DNA of 64,000 nucleotides from HGM04593 sp045592125 (GTDB lineage: Bacteria; Bacteroidota; Bacteroidia; Bacteroidales; Bacteroidaceae), in NCBI GenBank assembly GCA_045592125.1, contig JAZNUE010000042.1, positions 1-64,000 of the forward strand, in the 5' to 3' direction. Positions within the stretch are counted from its first letter, which is position 1. Each line of letters opens with the position of its first letter. The notes under the pieces are model-generated. The model made no database searches and was not told where the DNA came from. It saw nothing but the letters and a program-made list of their open reading frames with translations. The position numbers were made by a program, and so were the translations under genes. Below, one piece after another: positions 22,989 through 33,590 of this stretch.

Positions 22989-25088
22989 ATGAACAGAACC
23001 ACTAGAAATAACCGGGCAGAGGCCGGCCGGCCTCTGCCTGGCCGCCTTGCAGGAGCAATGCCGCTTGTGCAGAAGTATGCTGTACCGCTATTCTTCGCGA
23101 TACTGTGGGCGGTACTCGCTTTCTATGAGCATGCGCTGCTGAAAAGGACCGCCTCAATGTCGCTGTTCCTCTATGACAGCACATTCTTCGAGGGCATGAT
23201 GGCCGTTCCGGCGGGAATGCTCTCCTATCTTGGCTGCTTCTTCATACAGTTCTTCCATTATCCTGCCCTGGGTGCCGCAATATATGTGGCGCTTCTCTGG
23301 ACGGTGTACTGTCTCACGCGCAAGGCCTTTGAGGTGCCTCGGAAGTATTCGCTGCTGGCGCTCCTGCCGGTTGTGGCAATTGTTGCCTCGAATACCCAGC
23401 TGGGGTACTACCTGTTCTACCTGAAGATGCCGGGCTACTATTATATGGCTCTTCTTGCGACAATCCTCTCATTGCTAGGCCTGTGGGCGTACCGTAAATG
23501 CGGCACGCTGCTGCGTTTCCTGCTGCTGGCAGTGTGGGTGGCGGCCGGCTATCCGCTCATGGGCGTATATGCCCTGGTCCCGGCGCTGCTAATGGCGCTC
23601 TTCGGCGTTACGCTTGCCGTCCGCGACAGGAAAGGCCTTCTACTGCCGTTGCTGCAGCTGCTCTTTGCGCTCCTGCTCGTTTTCTTTGTCCCACGCTTCT
23701 ATTATAATTGCTATGCGCTTGTAGCGAAGGAACTTATATATACTGTCGGAGTGCCTGCGACACAGTGGAGCGAAAGGGCTGTGGCAGGCGTGGAGTATGA
23801 GACGGAGTCGGTGTGGCAGTGCATTTGCCTCTATTGGGTGCCGCTGTGCCTGCTTCTTGCCTCAATGCTGGCAGGCGTGCTCTCTCCGCTCTTGCGTGGC
23901 AGGCTGGCGCTGAAAGGCCGGGCGGAATATGCTGTGAATGGCGTGGCCCTGCTGCTGTCGCTTGCCGTGACGGTGTGTTTCTGGTACGGGAACAGGAACT
24001 TCCGTATCGAGAACAGGCAGATGGTTGCGATGTGGGAGAACGACTGGGAGTCTGTCGCTGCCTATGCCCGGGATACGGATGAGCCTACAAGGCAGATAAT
24101 CCTTAACAAGAACCTTGCGCTTATAAATATGGGCAGGCTGGGCAGCGAGATGTTCGCCTATCCCGATGGCGGCGTGCTGCCTGTTTCGCCTGTGGCGGTC
24201 CACATGACGCACACCGACGGCAGCTCGCTCTACTATAGCTACGGAAAGTTCAACTACTGCTACCGCTGGTGCGTGGAGAACTCTGTAGAGTATGGTTGGA
24301 GGGTGGAGTACCTTAAGAATGCGGCACGCGCAATGCTCCTCTCGGGCGAGTACAGGCTTGCCGCCAGGTACACAGGAATCCTGAAGAGCACGCTCTTCAA
24401 TAAGGAATGGGCGCGCGAGCTCGAGAAGTATATCAATGACCCGGCACTCATTGCCAAGGAACGCTCGTTCGCAATGCCTCTGGCCTTTGCGTGCTACGAT
24501 GATATGCTTGGTGTTGACGAGGGCGTTGAGATGCACCTTACCAAGAATATCGATGCGCCCGCGCTGCAGCAGGGCCTGAAGACAGGGGATATGCTGCAGG
24601 CGCGCAACGCCTTCGAGAACGGTGATATTGAGGCGCTCAAGGCCGCCGGCGGCAGCGAGGTGCCGCAGCCTTTTATTGAGGCCGCTATGACGATGGCCCT
24701 CATAAAGAAGGATTCCAAGCGCTTCCTCGAGACCTTCAGCATGTACCTGGACAACCACATGAAGGCTGTTGAGTCCACTACAAGGAAATACCTGCCGCTC
24801 CATTATCAGGAGGCGGTGCTGCTGTTCCTGCTGCTCGACAAGGGCCAGACAGTGCAGGTTGGCGACGAGTTCCTGGGCACTATAGTATCGCGCACGCCAG
24901 GAGGCACTGAGTCCAGGTTCAACAGTTTCCAGCGTGCAGTGGCGGTAAACCGGGACGCCCTTGGCAAGAAGTACCCCGATATATCGGAGGCCAGGCTGAA
25001 CGCCCTGCTTGCAGCGCTCCTGAAGGAGGAGTATGGTGAGACGTACTACTATTACTATTTCTTTGTGAAGAAGATTAAGACCTATTAA
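22989..25088 (+). CDS. DUF6057-family multi-pass membrane protein
   Basis: This 699-residue protein has an N-terminal membrane half (about 30-340) with roughly nine or ten hydrophobic helices, and a soluble C-terminal half (about 350-699) that is mostly helical with TPR-like character (for example KNAARAMLLSGEYRLAARYT). It matches DUF6057, a Bacteroidota family with no known function. The C-terminus ends in a Tyr-rich stretch. The next gene, 11 bases on, is a PD40 lipoprotein, a pairing I would expect to be functional. No catalytic motif is seen. Confidence 0.8.
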   Translation: MNRTTRNNRAEAGRPLPGRLAGAMPLVQKYAVPLFFAILWAVLAFYEHALLKRTASMSLFLYDSTFFEGMMAVPAGMLSYLGCFFIQFFHYPALGAAIYVALLWTVYCLTRKAFEVPRKYSLLALLPVVAIVASNTQLGYYLFYLKMPGYYYMALLATILSLLGLWAYRKCGTLLRFLLLAVWVAAGYPLMGVYALVPALLMALFGVTLAVRDRKGLLLPLLQLLFALLLVFFVPRFYYNCYALVAKELIYTVGVPATQWSERAVAGVEYETESVWQCICLYWVPLCLLLASMLAGVLSPLLRGRLALKGRAEYAVNGVALLLSLAVTVCFWYGNRNFRIENRQMVAMWENDWESVAAYARDTDEPTRQIILNKNLALINMGRLGSEMFAYPDGGVLPVSPVAVHMTHTDGSSLYYSYGKFNYCYRWCVENSVEYGWRVEYLKNAARAMLLSGEYRLAARYTGILKSTLFNKEWARELEKYINDPALIAKERSFAMPLAFACYDDMLGVDEGVEMHLTKNIDAPALQQGLKTGDMLQARNAFENGDIEALKAAGGSEVPQPFIEAAMTMALIKKDSKRFLETFSMYLDNHMKAVESTTRKYLPLHYQEAVLLFLLLDKGQTVQVGDEFLGTIVSRTPGGTESRFNSFQRAVAVNRDALGKKYPDISEARLNALLAALLKEEYGETYYYYYFFVKKIKTY

Positions 25089-25099
25089 CCGACTGTATC

Positions 25100-26602
25100 A
25101 TGAGACACATATTCAGATATATGCTGGCGTTGCCTCTCTTGGCGCTTGCCGCATGCACGGCACATGTGCCGGAGCAGTATACCGCAACAGGCAGCCTGCC
25201 AGTGATTTTCCCGGAGTACACTAACGTGACAATACCCTGCAATATCGCGCCGCTTACATTCAGGATTGAAGATGAGGCAAGCGAGCATGTAACCTCGCTC
25301 ACTGCGGGCGAGAGGCAGGTTGTGATTGGAGGCAGCGAGGTCGCTCCTTCCATTGACGAGTGGAACGGGCTGCTGGCCCAGGCCAAGGGCGACAGCATAA
25401 AGGTTGACGTATTCGCCAGGAAGGAGAGCGGATGGGAGAAGTACAGCACCTTTGCCTTCATTGTCTCCGAGGACGAGATTGACCCTTATATCTCGTACCG
25501 CCTTATACCGCCTTCGTATGTGGCATATGAGAAGCTTACGATAAACCAGCGCGCGCTCTCAAGCTATGATGAGGATGTCATCTTCAGCAACATGATGGTC
25601 GACGCGGAACCCAACGGGCAGTGTATCAATTGCCATGCATACAAGAACTACAGGACCGATAATATGCAGTTCCATGTGCGGCAGACGCTGGGCGGTACTG
25701 TATTCGTGCATAACGGCGAGATAAAGAAGGTGAACATGAAGAGCGACTCTACAATCTCGGCCGGTGTCTATCCCGCCTTCAACCCCAAGTACGACCTGGT
25801 TGCCTACTCTGTGAACACCACAGGGCAGGTGTTCCACACCAGGCACGCCAACAAGGTTGAGGTGCAGGATACCCTGAGCGACATAATCGTGTATAACCCT
25901 GTGGCAGAGACCGTGACCGAGGTCGCTGCCGACCCCAATGACCTTGAGGTGTTCCCCACATGGTCGCCCGACGGCAAGACACTCTATTACTGTGTTGCCA
26001 GCGTGGAGTGCGACGACCCTTCAAAGACCCGCGTGACGCAGCTAGTAGAGGGGTATAAGGATATAAAGTATGACATTATGCGCCGTTCTTGGGACCCTGA
26101 GACCGGCGTATTCGGCAATGCCGATACCGTGTTCATGGCAAGCAGCCTGGGCAAGAGCGCTACCTTCCCGCGCGTGTCGCCGTGCGGCAAGTACCTGCTC
26201 TTTGCTCTGGGCGAGTACGGGTGCTTCCACATATGGCACAAGGACGCCGACCTCTACCTCCTGAGCCTTGAGGACGGCACCTTCTGGCCGCTAGAGGAGG
26301 CAAACTCCCCTTATGCGGAGAGCTATCATTCATGGAGCAGCAACGGACGGTGGATTCTGTTCGCAAGCCGCCGCATGGAGAATAACTACAGCCGCCTTTA
26401 TATAGCCCATGTCGATGCTGGCGGCTCGTGCAGCAAGGCCTTTGTGCTGCCGCAGAAGAGCGCCGGGTACTATGGTTTCTTCGACCGTTCGTACAACGTT
26501 CCCGAGTTCATGGCAGAGCCTGTGACAGTCACTCCGCAGGAGTTTGCCGAGGTGGTAAAAGGCACATCTGTAAACGTTAAATATTCGCGCTCGGTAAAGT
26601 AA
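25100..26602 (+). CDS. PD40/TolB-like beta-propeller lipoprotein with a haem-c motif
   Basis: This 500-residue lipoprotein (LALAAC, Cys19) has an N-terminal domain (about 25-160), a CINCH motif at residues 175-179 that fits covalent haem c attachment (CxxCH), and TolB-like WD/PD40 propeller repeats after about 195 (for example FPTWSPDGKTLYYC and SYHSWSSNGRWILFASRR). Related Bacteroidota proteins are often labelled cytochrome c biosynthesis proteins; no evidence here supports a maturation role. It could be an electron-transfer or sensor protein. Whether haem is attached depends on a cytochrome c maturation system elsewhere. It is followed by a strong terminator. Confidence 0.78.
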   Translation: MRHIFRYMLALPLLALAACTAHVPEQYTATGSLPVIFPEYTNVTIPCNIAPLTFRIEDEASEHVTSLTAGERQVVIGGSEVAPSIDEWNGLLAQAKGDSIKVDVFARKESGWEKYSTFAFIVSEDEIDPYISYRLIPPSYVAYEKLTINQRALSSYDEDVIFSNMMVDAEPNGQCINCHAYKNYRTDNMQFHVRQTLGGTVFVHNGEIKKVNMKSDSTISAGVYPAFNPKYDLVAYSVNTTGQVFHTRHANKVEVQDTLSDIIVYNPVAETVTEVAADPNDLEVFPTWSPDGKTLYYCVASVECDDPSKTRVTQLVEGYKDIKYDIMRRSWDPETGVFGNADTVFMASSLGKSATFPRVSPCGKYLLFALGEYGCFHIWHKDADLYLLSLEDGTFWPLEEANSPYAESYHSWSSNGRWILFASRRMENNYSRLYIAHVDAGGSCSKAFVLPQKSAGYYGFFDRSYNVPEFMAEPVTVTPQEFAEVVKGTSVNVKYSRSVK

Positions 26603-26643
26603 ATTTTAACGTTACATTGTTAAATAAATAAAAATCGCTATTT

Positions 26644-26686
26644 GTCTCATCTCCAGCACCGCGGTGCTGGAGATGAGACTTTTTTT
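26644..26686 (+). terminator. Strong intrinsic terminator after the PD40 gene
   Basis: GTCTCATCTCCAGCACC (26644-26660) pairs perfectly with 26663-26679 around a 2-base loop, followed by seven T. The remaining bases to 26848 are AT-rich leader of the next operon. Confidence 0.93.
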
Positions 26687-26760
26687 GCACCTAAATGTGA
26701 AAAAAGTGCCTTTGGCATGAAAAAAAAACGGCTTTTATGCGAAGATTTATTTAAAAGTCT

Positions 26761-26768
26761 TATTTTTG
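26761..26768 (+). promoter_or_regulatory. Predicted -7 element of the fasciclin/SusCD locus
   Basis: TATTTTTG fits TAnnTTTG and lies 81 bases before the first gene. No -33 TTTG is visible at the usual spacing. The leader of about 70 bases is AT-rich. Confidence 0.45.
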
Positions 26769-26848
26769 CACGTTACCAAAGGGTATTTTATGCCCTTGTG
26801 CGACATGCTTAAAAAAACGAAAAATAATAATTAATAAATTTTGTACTT

Positions 26849-29800
26849 ATGTTTAGGCACCGTTTAAGTAAAATTGGCAAGGCTACGCTGTTTGCAGCGT
26901 GCATGCTTCTTGCAGGCGGTTCATTCGTGTCATGCGATGATGACTACTTCTATCCGCACGAAGAACCGGACTGGTTGGGCGCAAGCATTTATGATTTCTT
27001 GAAGACCGGCGGTTCGTCGGGTCACACCTATGCGAACTTCATCGAGCTCATCGACAGCCTGGGCGAGAAGGAGACACTGGCGCACACAGGTAGTAAAACT
27101 CTCTTTGTTGCCGATGACGCGGCATTCGAAAAGTTCTATGCGAACAACCCCTGGGGCGTGAAGAGCGTCAGTGAGATGAGCAAGGCGCAGATGAAGATTC
27201 TGTTCCGCAGCTCTATGATTGACAATGCCATGCTTCTTGACATGCTTTCAAGTACAGGTCCTAACGAGGCCGATGAGGGTACATGCCTTCGCCGCCTGAC
27301 AGCCTCGGCGGTGATTGACTCAATTCCGCTTGTGAAAGGCGAGGACATGCCTGTGTACAACAAGTTCTGGGACGCTCTCCGCGGAAAGGCAAGGACTGAG
27401 TCGCTTAGGATTGTGAAGGACGGCTCTGCTCCTATGATGGTGCACATCCTGCCCGAATACCTGAAGAATAACACTATCAGGCCTTCGGACATCAACTTCC
27501 TTCTAAAGAACAGCGGCAAGGACTACAAGGATGGCGAGGTGCTGATTTTCGGGAACAAGGTGGTTGACAGCGATGTGCCTACTGACGGTTTTTCCGATGA
27601 TACAATGACCATAACTTGCAAGAACGGATATATCTATCGTCTTGAGGATGTGCTTCTTCCGCCTTCAAACATGGCCGAGGAGCTCCGCCTCAAGAGCAAG
27701 GATGAGGACCTCAGGGTGTTCAGCCACTTGCTCGACCGTTTCTGTATCCCTGTATATGACGCTGCCCTTACAGCGCAGGTAGGCGTCTCGGAGACCGACA
27801 GTATATTCCGTCTCCGCTATTTTGTGAAGGATGCTGCGGACGGTATTACAGGATATGCTCCGCTTGAGGCTCTTGGCGCTAACCCTATGGATGACGAGCG
27901 CCTTATCTTCGACCCGGGAAACAACCAGATTGCTAACAGCCAGGGCAAGGAGCGCGATATGGCAGTGATGTTTGTGCCGAGGGATGCCTATCTTTACGAA
28001 TACTTTGTGAATGGTTCTGGCAAATTCCTTCTTGAACAGTTCGCCTCAGACGTAGAGGTGAAGCCAGGCGAGAGCGATTCCTATGCTTCTCTTATACAGG
28101 CGCTTGACAGTGTCCCCGAGAAGAATATCGCACCGTTCCTCAACAACCTTATGAAACCTTCTTTCGCAAGCTCGGTACCAAGCAAGTTCAACAAGGTGAC
28201 CGATGACGCTAACGACGAGATGGGTATCACCGAGACCGATGTTGACAAGTGCCTCTTCGCTAACAACGGTATTATATATATAATGAATAAGGTGTTCGGC
28301 CCTGCTGCGTATGAGGCCGTGTCGGCCCCTGCCATCGTGTTTGACAATATGCGCGTAATGGACAGGGTCAATACCCTCCTCAAGTACAACTACTATCTCC
28401 TTGCCATGAAGGCGGAGTACAGCTATATTATCCCCGATGACGCTGCGTTCATACAGTATGACCCGGTAACCAAGGCCATAAACTCGAAGAAGGCATATGC
28501 CTATGCATATCACTTTAATGACAAGCGTAAGGGCAGCAATAAAGATGAGCTGTGGGCCGACAAGTATGAGTATGACAAGGATACATACGTGATACTTGAT
28601 ACTCTTACAGCGGAAGAGGTGTATCATGTAGATCCAGATCCGAAATTGACTGGTTTCAGGAGCAATTTCCAGGCTCAGCTTACCGATATCATGGAGTACC
28701 TTATTATAGTACATGACGGCAGGGGCGACGGTATTGTTGCCGAGCGTTATGACGACGGTACTGTGATTGCAAATCCAAGGAAGTACTACCAGACTAAGGG
28801 CTATGGTACAGTTAAGGTAGACACAAGCGACCCGCAGAACATCAAGTTCTATGGCGGCGAGCAGCTTGAGCTCGGTACAGAGATTGCAACTGCCAATATC
28901 TTCAAGCAGAAGAACGGTTTCTCTTTCAACACCGTTCCTTCGGGAGAGGCACGTCCAGGTGTCCTGCTGTCTTCTGTGCCTACACCTCCTACAAAGTCGG
29001 TATACACAAACATGAGGGCCCTCGCAAACGAGGAGAGCGACCCGTTCTATGAGTTTGCAAGGCTCTGCGAACCAGATGGCGACGCTATAAGCAAGAGACT
29101 CGAGACTATCTTCAAGGGTGCGCCTGTGAATAAGATCAAGACCGACTCTACTAAGCTCTATTCAATATTCTTCAGTTCTGCGGACGGCAAGATGGTGAGT
29201 CTTGTGCCATTCTTCAACACATATCACTATACTGTATATGTGCCCACTAACGAGGCTGTGAAGAAGGAACTGGAGAAGGGCCTCTGCGACTGGGATGAGA
29301 TTTCCGAGATTGCAGCAGACAGTGTAAAGAGAAAGAAGGCCGCTGCGCACTTGCGCGTACTTAACAACTTCCTCCGCTACCACTTCCAGGATAACTCAAT
29401 ATATGTAGACAACGTTCCGTTCTCTATTGCAAGGCCCGAGGGCGGCTACTATACCAAGGCAAGTTTCGCTACATCGGTTATGGACCCGAAGACCGGACGT
29501 TTCTATGAGACGACTGTCAAGAGCGATGACGCCAATACAACGCTCCTTGTTACCGACCAGATGGACAGGACTGTAAGGGTTATTGCGACCCCAGGCGAGG
29601 AGAACAAGACATGGAATATAATGACTCGTGACATTGAGTACAATGCCAAGGTGCCAACCAAGATTGCTACATCTTCATTTGCTGTAATGCATTCGGTTGA
29701 CTCGGTATTGCTTACTGAGATTCTCTTTGGCTATGACGGGCGTTACCGCCGCTACGCGAACGATGGCGAGCTGGTTGACACCATGACTGTCAGCGGGTCT

Positions 29801-30193
29801 GCCGGTTTCGCAGAACTTAAGGATGGAAGCAAGCCGTATCTCGTTGCCAACTTTGGTAATGTAACGATGAAGGATAAGGATGGCAATGATAAGAGAATCC
29901 GTCTTGCCTACCTCATGAAACCGCTCGCCGAGGGCGATGAGGGCTATAACGCAAAGCACACAAGGGAAGAGTATGTCCTTGATGCCGAAGGCAAGAAGAT
30001 GCTTGTCGACAACGAAGGCATGCTGGTCTACAGCACCAAGGAGAAAGTGAAGAACGAGGATGGCAATACTGTCAATGTCACCGTATACAAGTATGTTGTA
30101 GATGACGATAATAACATGCTCCAGGTTGCTAACAATGGTGATGTCATCAAAAGAATACCCTGTGGAGATGTTTCAGACGAGGCTTCAAATTGA
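26849..30193 (+). CDS. Large fasciclin-domain surface lipoprotein
   Basis: This 1114-residue lipoprotein (FVSC, Cys29) is followed by acidic CDDDYFY residues, the type of charged stretch that sends Bacteroidota lipoproteins to the cell surface. I see about four FAS1 (fasciclin) domains at about 45-240, 285-490, 500-690 and 770-960, recognisable by TLFVADDAAFEKFY, AVMFVPRDAYLYEYF, YSYIIPDDAAFIQY and YTVYVPTNEAVKKEL. A C-terminal part (about 960-1114) is less clear. FAS1 domains bind carbohydrates or proteins and mediate adhesion. The gene leads an operon with SusC, SusD, a second fasciclin lipoprotein, SusC and SusD. It likely captures ligand next to the SusCD complex; the ligand is unknown. 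Confidence 0.88.
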   Translation: MFRHRLSKIGKATLFAACMLLAGGSFVSCDDDYFYPHEEPDWLGASIYDFLKTGGSSGHTYANFIELIDSLGEKETLAHTGSKTLFVADDAAFEKFYANNPWGVKSVSEMSKAQMKILFRSSMIDNAMLLDMLSSTGPNEADEGTCLRRLTASAVIDSIPLVKGEDMPVYNKFWDALRGKARTESLRIVKDGSAPMMVHILPEYLKNNTIRPSDINFLLKNSGKDYKDGEVLIFGNKVVDSDVPTDGFSDDTMTITCKNGYIYRLEDVLLPPSNMAEELRLKSKDEDLRVFSHLLDRFCIPVYDAALTAQVGVSETDSIFRLRYFVKDAADGITGYAPLEALGANPMDDERLIFDPGNNQIANSQGKERDMAVMFVPRDAYLYEYFVNGSGKFLLEQFASDVEVKPGESDSYASLIQALDSVPEKNIAPFLNNLMKPSFASSVPSKFNKVTDDANDEMGITETDVDKCLFANNGIIYIMNKVFGPAAYEAVSAPAIVFDNMRVMDRVNTLLKYNYYLLAMKAEYSYIIPDDAAFIQYDPVTKAINSKKAYAYAYHFNDKRKGSNKDELWADKYEYDKDTYVILDTLTAEEVYHVDPDPKLTGFRSNFQAQLTDIMEYLIIVHDGRGDGIVAERYDDGTVIANPRKYYQTKGYGTVKVDTSDPQNIKFYGGEQLELGTEIATANIFKQKNGFSFNTVPSGEARPGVLLSSVPTPPTKSVYTNMRALANEESDPFYEFARLCEPDGDAISKRLETIFKGAPVNKIKTDSTKLYSIFFSSADGKMVSLVPFFNTYHYTVYVPTNEAVKKELEKGLCDWDEISEIAADSVKRKKAAAHLRVLNNFLRYHFQDNSIYVDNVPFSIARPEGGYYTKASFATSVMDPKTGRFYETTVKSDDANTTLLVTDQMDRTVRVIATPGEENKTWNIMTRDIEYNAKVPTKIATSSFAVMHSVDSVLLTEILFGYDGRYRRYANDGELVDTMTVSGSAGFAELKDGSKPYLVANFGNVTMKDKDGNDKRIRLAYLMKPLAEGDEGYNAKHTREEYVLDAEGKKMLVDNEGMLVYSTKEKVKNEDGNTVNVTVYKYVVDDDNNMLQVANNGDVIKRIPCGDVSDEASN

Positions 30194-30221
30194 TTGTGAC
30201 GTAGAATAAACATAATTAGCC

Positions 30222-33200
30222 ATGATAAAGATAAAGAATTTGTTACTACTCGTGCTTTTCTGCTTCTTGAGCAGTGCGGCAATGGCACAAAAAGGTGCGA
30301 GAATTTCAGGTACGATAACCAGTGACGCCGAAGGCCCGCTGATTATGGTGAATGTTACCGAGCGTGACAACAGCAACCGTATCATCAACCACTGTGCAAC
30401 AGACTTTGAGGGTAACTTCTCAATGGTTGTGAAGAGTACGGCCAATGAGCTCGAGATTACTTACATCGGTTACAAGACCCAGCGTCTTGCTATCGGCAGC
30501 CGCACTGTCTTCAATGTGAAGATGGTAGAGGACAACATACTTGATGAGGTACAGGTTGTCGCAAAGCCGATACAGCGCTCAGGCGGTCTTGACATTCTTG
30601 AGCGTGAGATGACACATGCTACCCAGAAGATTAGCATGGACGACATGGAGGGCCTTTCATTCGCCTCTGTCGACCAGGCGCTCCAGGGACAGATTGCAGG
30701 TCTTGACGTCGTGTTCAATTCTGGTGACGTAGGCTCAGGTACACAGATGCGCCTGCGCGGTAACTCAATGCTCGAGGGTGATGCCACTCCTCTTATCGTA
30801 GTTGACGACAACATCTTTGAGGTTGACGAGGGCAGCTTTGACTTTGAGACTGCAACACAGGACAAGTTCGCCGAGCTGCTGATGGTAAATACCGAGGATA
30901 TCGCCGAGATTGAGGTGCTCAAGGATGCTGCGTCATGTGCCGTTTACGGCTCGCGCGGTGCCAACGGTGTAATCAAGATTAAGACAAAGCGCGGTAAGCG
31001 CGGTCCCACACGCGTGAACTTCTCATACAAGTTCCAGGACAAGTGGACACCGAGCGGCATGAAGCTGCTCAATGGTGATGACTACACAATGCTTATCAAG
31101 CAGGCGCTCTTCAACCAGAACCAGCAGGCTGTTGTCGTGCCGGAGCTTAACTATGACAAGAACTTTGACCAGTACGAGAACTACAACAACAATACCGACT
31201 GGGTAGATGCTGTATCGAAGCACGGATATAGCAACGACTATAACGTGAACATCTCAGGTGGTGGCGAGAAGGCGACGTTCCGTATTGCCGGCGGTTACCG
31301 CGACGAGACAGGACAGGTGCTCGGCCAGTTCGGACAGCGCTTTACGACACGTCTTGCCCTTGACTACTATGTGTCTGAAAGAATCAAGGTTATTGCCGAC
31401 TTCTCGTTCACATACAACAAGAACAGGAGGAACACAAATGACCTGCTCTATGAGTCTTTGCTGAGAATGCCTAACATGAGTATCTACAAGCAGGATGAGT
31501 TTGGCAATAACACTGACGAGTACTATGCAATGCTCGACTATGACGATTCGAATACTAACGAGCTGCGCAAGGCGCTGAACGGGCAGAAGAACCCGATTGC
31601 CTTGGGTAACCTTGTAAAGTACAACACAGAGAACTACAGCATAAGCCCGCAGATTACATTCGAGTACAACCTGCTTGGCCTTGAGGACAATGAGACACAG
31701 CTCAAGTACCGCGGTATGGTTAACCTCAATGCCTCTACCTATGCTGCTACAATGTACATGCCTGCAGCCCTCTCAATGGGCGACTGGGATGCTGACGAGA
31801 AGAACAAGTCTCAGTCCGACGACAGCAAGAGCCTTAACTTCACCACACGCCACCAGCTTGTCTTCACTCCTTACCTTGGAAGCAAGGACCACTTCATGAC
31901 AATGAACGCCCAGTTCGAGCTGAGGACAGGTAGCGGCAACTCGCAGAACTCTACCGCGCTCGGCCTTCCTACCGGCAATATCAGCAGCTCGACCGTTGAC
32001 GCAAAGCTTGGCGGTGCAGGTACCAGCAAGTGGGAGAACCGCAACATCAGCTTCGTATGGGATGCGCACTATTCTTACAAGTCAAAGTATGCCCTGCGTC
32101 TTGCTGTGCGCGGCGAGGGTCTCACATCTATGGGTGACGACAGGAAATGGGTTGCCTATCCGTCAGTCTCTGCCCGTTGGAACATCATTGACGAGAACTG
32201 GATGGAGTGGGCACGTCCAGTGCTGAGCATGCTCTCGCTCCGTCCGGGATGGGGTATGGACGGTCATGCTCCTGGCGACAACAAGACATTCAACAGCTAC
32301 TCTACATACCAGTATGAGCAGTGGAAGGATGGTGTGAAGTATGTACATGACCTGAACTACCTGGGCATGGCTGCCTTCAAGATGGACGGTATCCGCCTTA
32401 CTGACCTCCGCTGCTCACGCAAGAGCGAGTGGAACATCGGTTCTGACTTCGGTTTCTTCAACGACAAGTTCACCGGTGCGTTCAACTACTACAATGGCGT
32501 GACATCGGACCAGCTTATCTCAAACTACAGGATTCCTTCACCGACAGGATACACAAACCTTGCGTACAAGAACTCCGGTTCTATGCGTAATGCCGGTTGG
32601 GAGCTTAACCTTAACCTCAACAGCCTTAAGCTGGCAAAGGACCTCTCGCTTTCTCTCTATTTCAACATAGGCAAGAACTACAACGAGATTATAGAGCTTG
32701 AGGATGCATACCTTGAGGCACGTAACGGTACATATGACGCCCCGCAGAACGGCAAGTACCTGCCACGTATACAGATTGGCAACCCTAGCGGCGCTATCTA
32801 TGGCTTCCGCTACAAGGGTGTATACCGCTACAGCTACAAGAACTGGGAGAAGGCGCTTGCCGAGGAGGCCGCAGGCCGCAACGGCACATGTCCGGTTGCC
32901 CGTGACCCTGAAGGCAATGTAGTATACAAGGCCGACGGTACACCGAAGCAGATGGTGCTGTTCTACGACAATGAGGAGCAGACATCGGCCTACAAGTTCC
33001 GTGGCGGTGATGCAATCTACGAGGATGTGAACCATGACGGTACAATCAACCAGCTCGATATTGTATATCTTGGAAACTCTAACCCTAAGGCACAGGGCGG
33101 TTTCGGTCTCACGCTGCGCTACAAGAAGTGGACATTGAGGACCAGCTTTACATACCGTTGGGATGTAGACGTTGTCAACAGCTCACGCATGGACTTCGAG

Positions 33201-33578
33201 AACATGGCTACATTCAACAACCAGAGCCGTGCCGTTAACTGGCGCTGGCGCAAGGAGGGTGACATCACCGAGATTCCACGTGCTGTGTACGGCGGCAGCA
33301 ATGCCTATAACTACCTTGGCAGCGACCGCTATGTAGAGGACGCGTCATACATACGTCTCTCTTATCTGCAGCTCTCGTACTCATTTGAACCCGAGTGGCT
33401 CAAGAAGATTGGCCTGAAGAACCTCAACGTCTTCCTTTCGGCCGACAACCTCTGCTTCTGGACAAAGTATACAGGTCTTGAGCCTGAAATCGCTTCAGGT
33501 GGCGACGGTATCGCATATGACGGTACAAAGACCCCGCGTTCACGCTCTTACACACTTTCACTTTCACTCGGTTTCTAA
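30222..33578 (+). CDS. SusC/RagA-family TonB-dependent outer-membrane channel (first)
   Basis: This 1118-residue protein has a signal peptide (ending AMAQ), a CarboxypepD_reg-like domain (about 25-110, RISGTITSDAEGPL), a plug (about 120-250, with the SusC-type IEVLKDAASCAVYGSRGANG) and a 22-strand barrel ending in the aromatic YTLSLSLGF. It imports a ligand through the outer membrane with TonB energy. The SusD partner starts 3 to 12 bases after the stop. The substrate cannot be deduced. Confidence 0.96.
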   Translation: MIKIKNLLLLVLFCFLSSAAMAQKGARISGTITSDAEGPLIMVNVTERDNSNRIINHCATDFEGNFSMVVKSTANELEITYIGYKTQRLAIGSRTVFNVKMVEDNILDEVQVVAKPIQRSGGLDILEREMTHATQKISMDDMEGLSFASVDQALQGQIAGLDVVFNSGDVGSGTQMRLRGNSMLEGDATPLIVVDDNIFEVDEGSFDFETATQDKFAELLMVNTEDIAEIEVLKDAASCAVYGSRGANGVIKIKTKRGKRGPTRVNFSYKFQDKWTPSGMKLLNGDDYTMLIKQALFNQNQQAVVVPELNYDKNFDQYENYNNNTDWVDAVSKHGYSNDYNVNISGGGEKATFRIAGGYRDETGQVLGQFGQRFTTRLALDYYVSERIKVIADFSFTYNKNRRNTNDLLYESLLRMPNMSIYKQDEFGNNTDEYYAMLDYDDSNTNELRKALNGQKNPIALGNLVKYNTENYSISPQITFEYNLLGLEDNETQLKYRGMVNLNASTYAATMYMPAALSMGDWDADEKNKSQSDDSKSLNFTTRHQLVFTPYLGSKDHFMTMNAQFELRTGSGNSQNSTALGLPTGNISSSTVDAKLGGAGTSKWENRNISFVWDAHYSYKSKYALRLAVRGEGLTSMGDDRKWVAYPSVSARWNIIDENWMEWARPVLSMLSLRPGWGMDGHAPGDNKTFNSYSTYQYEQWKDGVKYVHDLNYLGMAAFKMDGIRLTDLRCSRKSEWNIGSDFGFFNDKFTGAFNYYNGVTSDQLISNYRIPSPTGYTNLAYKNSGSMRNAGWELNLNLNSLKLAKDLSLSLYFNIGKNYNEIIELEDAYLEARNGTYDAPQNGKYLPRIQIGNPSGAIYGFRYKGVYRYSYKNWEKALAEEAAGRNGTCPVARDPEGNVVYKADGTPKQMVLFYDNEEQTSAYKFRGGDAIYEDVNHDGTINQLDIVYLGNSNPKAQGGFGLTLRYKKWTLRTSFTYRWDVDVVNSSRMDFENMATFNNQSRAVNWRWRKEGDITEIPRAVYGGSNAYNYLGSDRYVEDASYIRLSYLQLSYSFEPEWLKKIGLKNLNVFLSADNLCFWTKYTGLEPEIASGGDGIAYDGTKTPRSRSYTLSLSLGF

Positions 33579-33590
33579 AAAATGACGATC

